Below are positions 57,201 to 60,000 of a stretch of 60,000 nt of DNA, piece after piece (position 1 is the stretch's first letter; the number at the start of each line of letters is the position of its first letter). The translations under genes and the position numbers were made by a program. The stretch is from Branchiostoma floridae (Eukaryota > Chordata > Leptocardii > Amphioxiformes > Branchiostomatidae), in contig NC_049996.1 of assembly GCF_000003815.2 (NCBI RefSeq), positions 7,916,012 through 7,976,011 on the forward strand, given 5' to 3'. The notes below the pieces were generated by a model. The model was given only the letters and a program-made list of their open reading frames with translations. It searched no databases and was not told where the DNA came from.

Positions 57201-58980
57201 GAGGAAGCGGGCACAGCATTAACGGTTAAGGTTTCCCCCTCTTCCTGCACCTGTTTTATATATTATTCTCTGTATTTTTTGTTGTTGTTTTGCAAAATAG
57301 ATAAAAAACAAATATGTAGTATCATATATTATTAATTGAATTCATTCCAAGAACGTATTCAGCATGTCTTTCATCACAACGGTCGGTTGCTATGGTATTC
57401 TTTCTTGTTGTTAGGCGCGTTCAGCAAAGTTGTGGGTAACAAGAGGCAAAAAATAACCAAAACAGTATGAAAGTGACAATCTCTTAAAACTAAAAAAAAG
57501 TGACTTTACATATTTTTTTACATACTAATTTTGGCATTGTAAGTTTAATTTACGATTTTCTCTGGGGGAGGGTTCTGAAAAAGACTTCATAAAAAAATAC
57601 TTTTCTGGTTTGTTTTGCCAAACAATTCATAATATTGGCTCCCAATATCACGAGAAATTCTCTGATTTTTATATTTTTGTAGAAGGAATAATATGACATT
57701 TTCAGTTTTTTTTTTCAATTCCTAATTTCAAGTGTTGTTACCGTCGTCAAATATGTGTAAATTGATATGATTTGCAGTCAATAACCAAGGAATGTAAGTC
57801 AGGGCATAAATTTAAAAGAATTCTGAGCCGTCAATTAGGTAAGTTGGCGTTTTCTTTGTCGCGATGTTATACGATGTTTGCACACTCAGGTAGCAAAAGG
57901 TGATACTGGTAAACCCGTGTTATGTAAATATTCAAGGTCACCATCGCTAGTAGCTTAGTTACATGCTAAATATCCCTACAGAGTGACAGCTTCTGTCTAG
58001 AAAATCGTATTTCTGAGCTACCTTTTTTTGTCTGATACAAGGCACTAGTTTGCAGTGAAACAACAGATGACCTCGAATAGAATACGAGTTTGGCGGTTTG
58101 AAATGGATTACTAATTCATAGCGCTGGTGAGGGTCGCAAAGCTGACCTTCTTGATCCTACTCCAGGGACAAGGACAAATTATCTAAAGATCAGCCAATGA
58201 TCTTATCACACAGGTTTTATTGTTCCTTGAAAAATAGATTACATCAAATCCTCTCTGGTTTATATTTTTAGATAACCAAAATGCCGTAATTATTATGGAA
58301 TGGAACATTGGATTACCCCCTTAAAACAGACTGGGCTCTTCCCAACGGGCGATATATGTTGGAAACATGTAACATATATATATTTATAAGTCTCTCGTTT
58401 GTGTTTTTCTCCAACATTTTCTTAAATTTTGTCTATATTTTCACTATAATATCATAATTAATGGCAGCAGTGCCCCTACTTTACAATTTATCCCACAAGA
58501 TAAACAAAACAGTTTATTACAAGCAAAACAGTCGTCCTTCACAAGCAAGCTGACCAAGGCCATTGGGCTATGCGGATTGTCGGACAAATTTCATTGCTTG
58601 CCTATTAATTTGTTCTGTTGAATCCAGGTAATTTGCATTGTTTGTTGTCCTTTTTTTGCTTAAATGCTACAGTTTCAGTTATTGTGTTTATCCTCTGAGC
58701 TTGGGCTGGTATAATAACTACAAAACGTCGTCGTGACGTCACCGGCGGTCCCCATTCCGGCCGAAACTTAGCTGCTCGTTAGAGGGGCATGGGCTACATA
58801 TCATTGTTTTGATTTTATTAGATGAAAACAGTTATATTGGATTTTTTTACAAACATCAACGTTAGAAATATTTGTAAAGCATGGGAGTAATTTCTGAAAC
58901 ACTGTATACCACTTTTCTTTTTCTAAATGTTTATCAATATTAATTATAATTATTGAAATAGTTAAACTAATCAAACATAA
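57201..58980. other. AT-rich, no gene seen
   Basis: A CRE-like TGACGTCA lies at about 58734-58741, next to 'cggcggtccccattccggccg'. No start-exon candidate follows it convincingly. Confidence 0.35.
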
Positions 58981-59130
58981 AAATCGGAGTCATCCAAATT
59001 TTCGACTAAACGGCACTAGTCTTTATCAAGGAATGTACAATCCACTGCTGCCATGGCGTGAAGTTATGTATAAATAACAAGCGACTCAGTAAGCAGTGAG
59101 TCTCCTTATCCATACTCCTCATCATCATCA

Positions 59131-60000
59131 TCAGTCGGCTGCTGTGCAGTCGGTCACGATTTTATTCCACCTCAGTCTGTCGGCAGCCAGTGCAGCTATA
59201 GCAGTAGGGTTCAGGTCGCCCTCCGCGTCCCCCAGAAGGTTTTGTATATACGTCAGGTAGTTCGTCTTCTGACGACCGGGGCGTCGTTTGCCGTGGGAAG
59301 GGACATACAAGGCATAAGTCCGCAGAGGCTCTTCTAAAGGCATTCTAAGAGCATGTCCAATGAAGCGTAATCGGCGTTGCCTGATTTTGCAGATGAGAGG
59401 CTGGGTGTTTGTCACTCTGTATATCTCACTGTTGCTAACACGCTGGAGACGCTTAATATTTAACATGATTCTGTAGCATGATGTAGCAAACGAGTTTATC
59501 TTATTCTCCATGTCAGACGACAGTACCCAAGATTCACATCCGTATAAAAGCACTGGCACACAGGTAACATTAAAGAGCTTGATTTTTGTGGAGGTGGGAA
59601 GTGAAGTACTACTCCAGATCTTTTGCAGTTTCCAGAAGGCAGTCCATGCAAGAGCCCTTCGCCTAGTGAGATCGTTTTTACTGGATGCCATCATGCTACC
59701 CAGGTATCTAAAGTTGGTTATATTTTTGATTGGCTGGCCGTACACCTCCAGAGGTGGCTGCGGGCTGCAGTTGATAGTCATGTACTCAGTTTTAGGGACG
59801 CTGATGACCAGGCCCAGTTGTGTCCCTGCAGCAGCAGTTCTGTTAAGTTGTTCTTGTGCTTTGGGGATGGAAGACTCTAGCAAGGCGATATCGTCAGCAA
59901 AGTCCATGTCATTTAAAATCCTAGCGGGATATCTTCTAGACTGATTAGGGTGAGTAACTATGCCAGAGTCAATATCTTCTGTCGATCTTCTCATCAAAAA
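59131..60000 (-). mobile_element. LINE reverse-transcriptase C-terminal fragment running off the window
   Basis: The minus-strand frame (from the right edge to 59131) encodes the RT from just before FADD (33-36 of the 288 visible residues), through FRYLGSMM, a LLYGCESW segment and RRLRFIGHALRM. It ends in a GRQKTNY-type C-terminus and a stop. The 5' part is outside the window, so completeness is unknown. It differs from both other LINE families here. Confidence 0.85.

Overview
This window is animal genomic DNA. It has spliced genes with GT-AG introns, dense transposable elements, tRNA-derived SINEs, microsatellites and a 211-base assembly gap. The repeat mix and the style of the one complete gene (a C-type-lectin receptor with a Tyr/NPxY tail) fit a lancelet (Branchiostoma), but this is inference. 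No bacterial or organellar content is visible.

Host genes. Two can be supported, both on the minus strand. At the left edge (75-207) is a first coding exon with a basic N-terminus and a signal-anchor helix, typical of type II Golgi or plasma-membrane proteins; the rest lies outside. From 51534 down to 36393 I assembled an eight-exon gene with matching intron phases. It encodes a 498-residue type II membrane receptor: a cytoplasmic tail with Tyr/NPxY motifs, one membrane helix, a Thr-rich stalk and a long-form C-type-lectin domain. Its introns are full of mobile elements.

Left third (3.6-29.2 kb). A unit of about 6.2 kb occurs three times in direct tandem (from about 3611, 9783 and 25891). 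Copy 2 was later interrupted twice: by a 5-kb composite insertion (10596-15878) and by an apparently intact non-LTR retrotransposon (about 19183-23120). The latter encodes a 1135-residue protein with a 2A-like motif, a PHD-like finger, an endonuclease and a reverse transcriptase. A foldback MITE is present in copies 1 and 2 but absent from copy 3, which gives a relative order of events.

Middle (29.2-36.4 kb). No gene is recognised. It holds a degenerate tandem repeat, a TTAA-type MITE, a (TA)n tract and a 188-base near-perfect hairpin.

Receptor locus (36.4-51.5 kb). Besides the gene there are a truncated LINE, a TTAA MITE next to the N gap, two nested 'CCTCCATGAA' elements and, at 45539-49288, a 3.75-kb element. 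That element has about 1-kb inverted repeats packed with the palindrome CTCCGGAG, a 6-bp target duplication, Polinton-like AG/CT termini and one ORF for a C2H2 zinc-finger acidic protein. It is the best candidate for something undescribed.

Right end (51.5-60 kb). No host gene is seen. It contains a SINE, a tandem of chimeric LINE pieces in opposite orientations, a second (TA)n tract, a 75-80 bp tandem repeat and a LINE reverse-transcriptase fragment running off the window edge.
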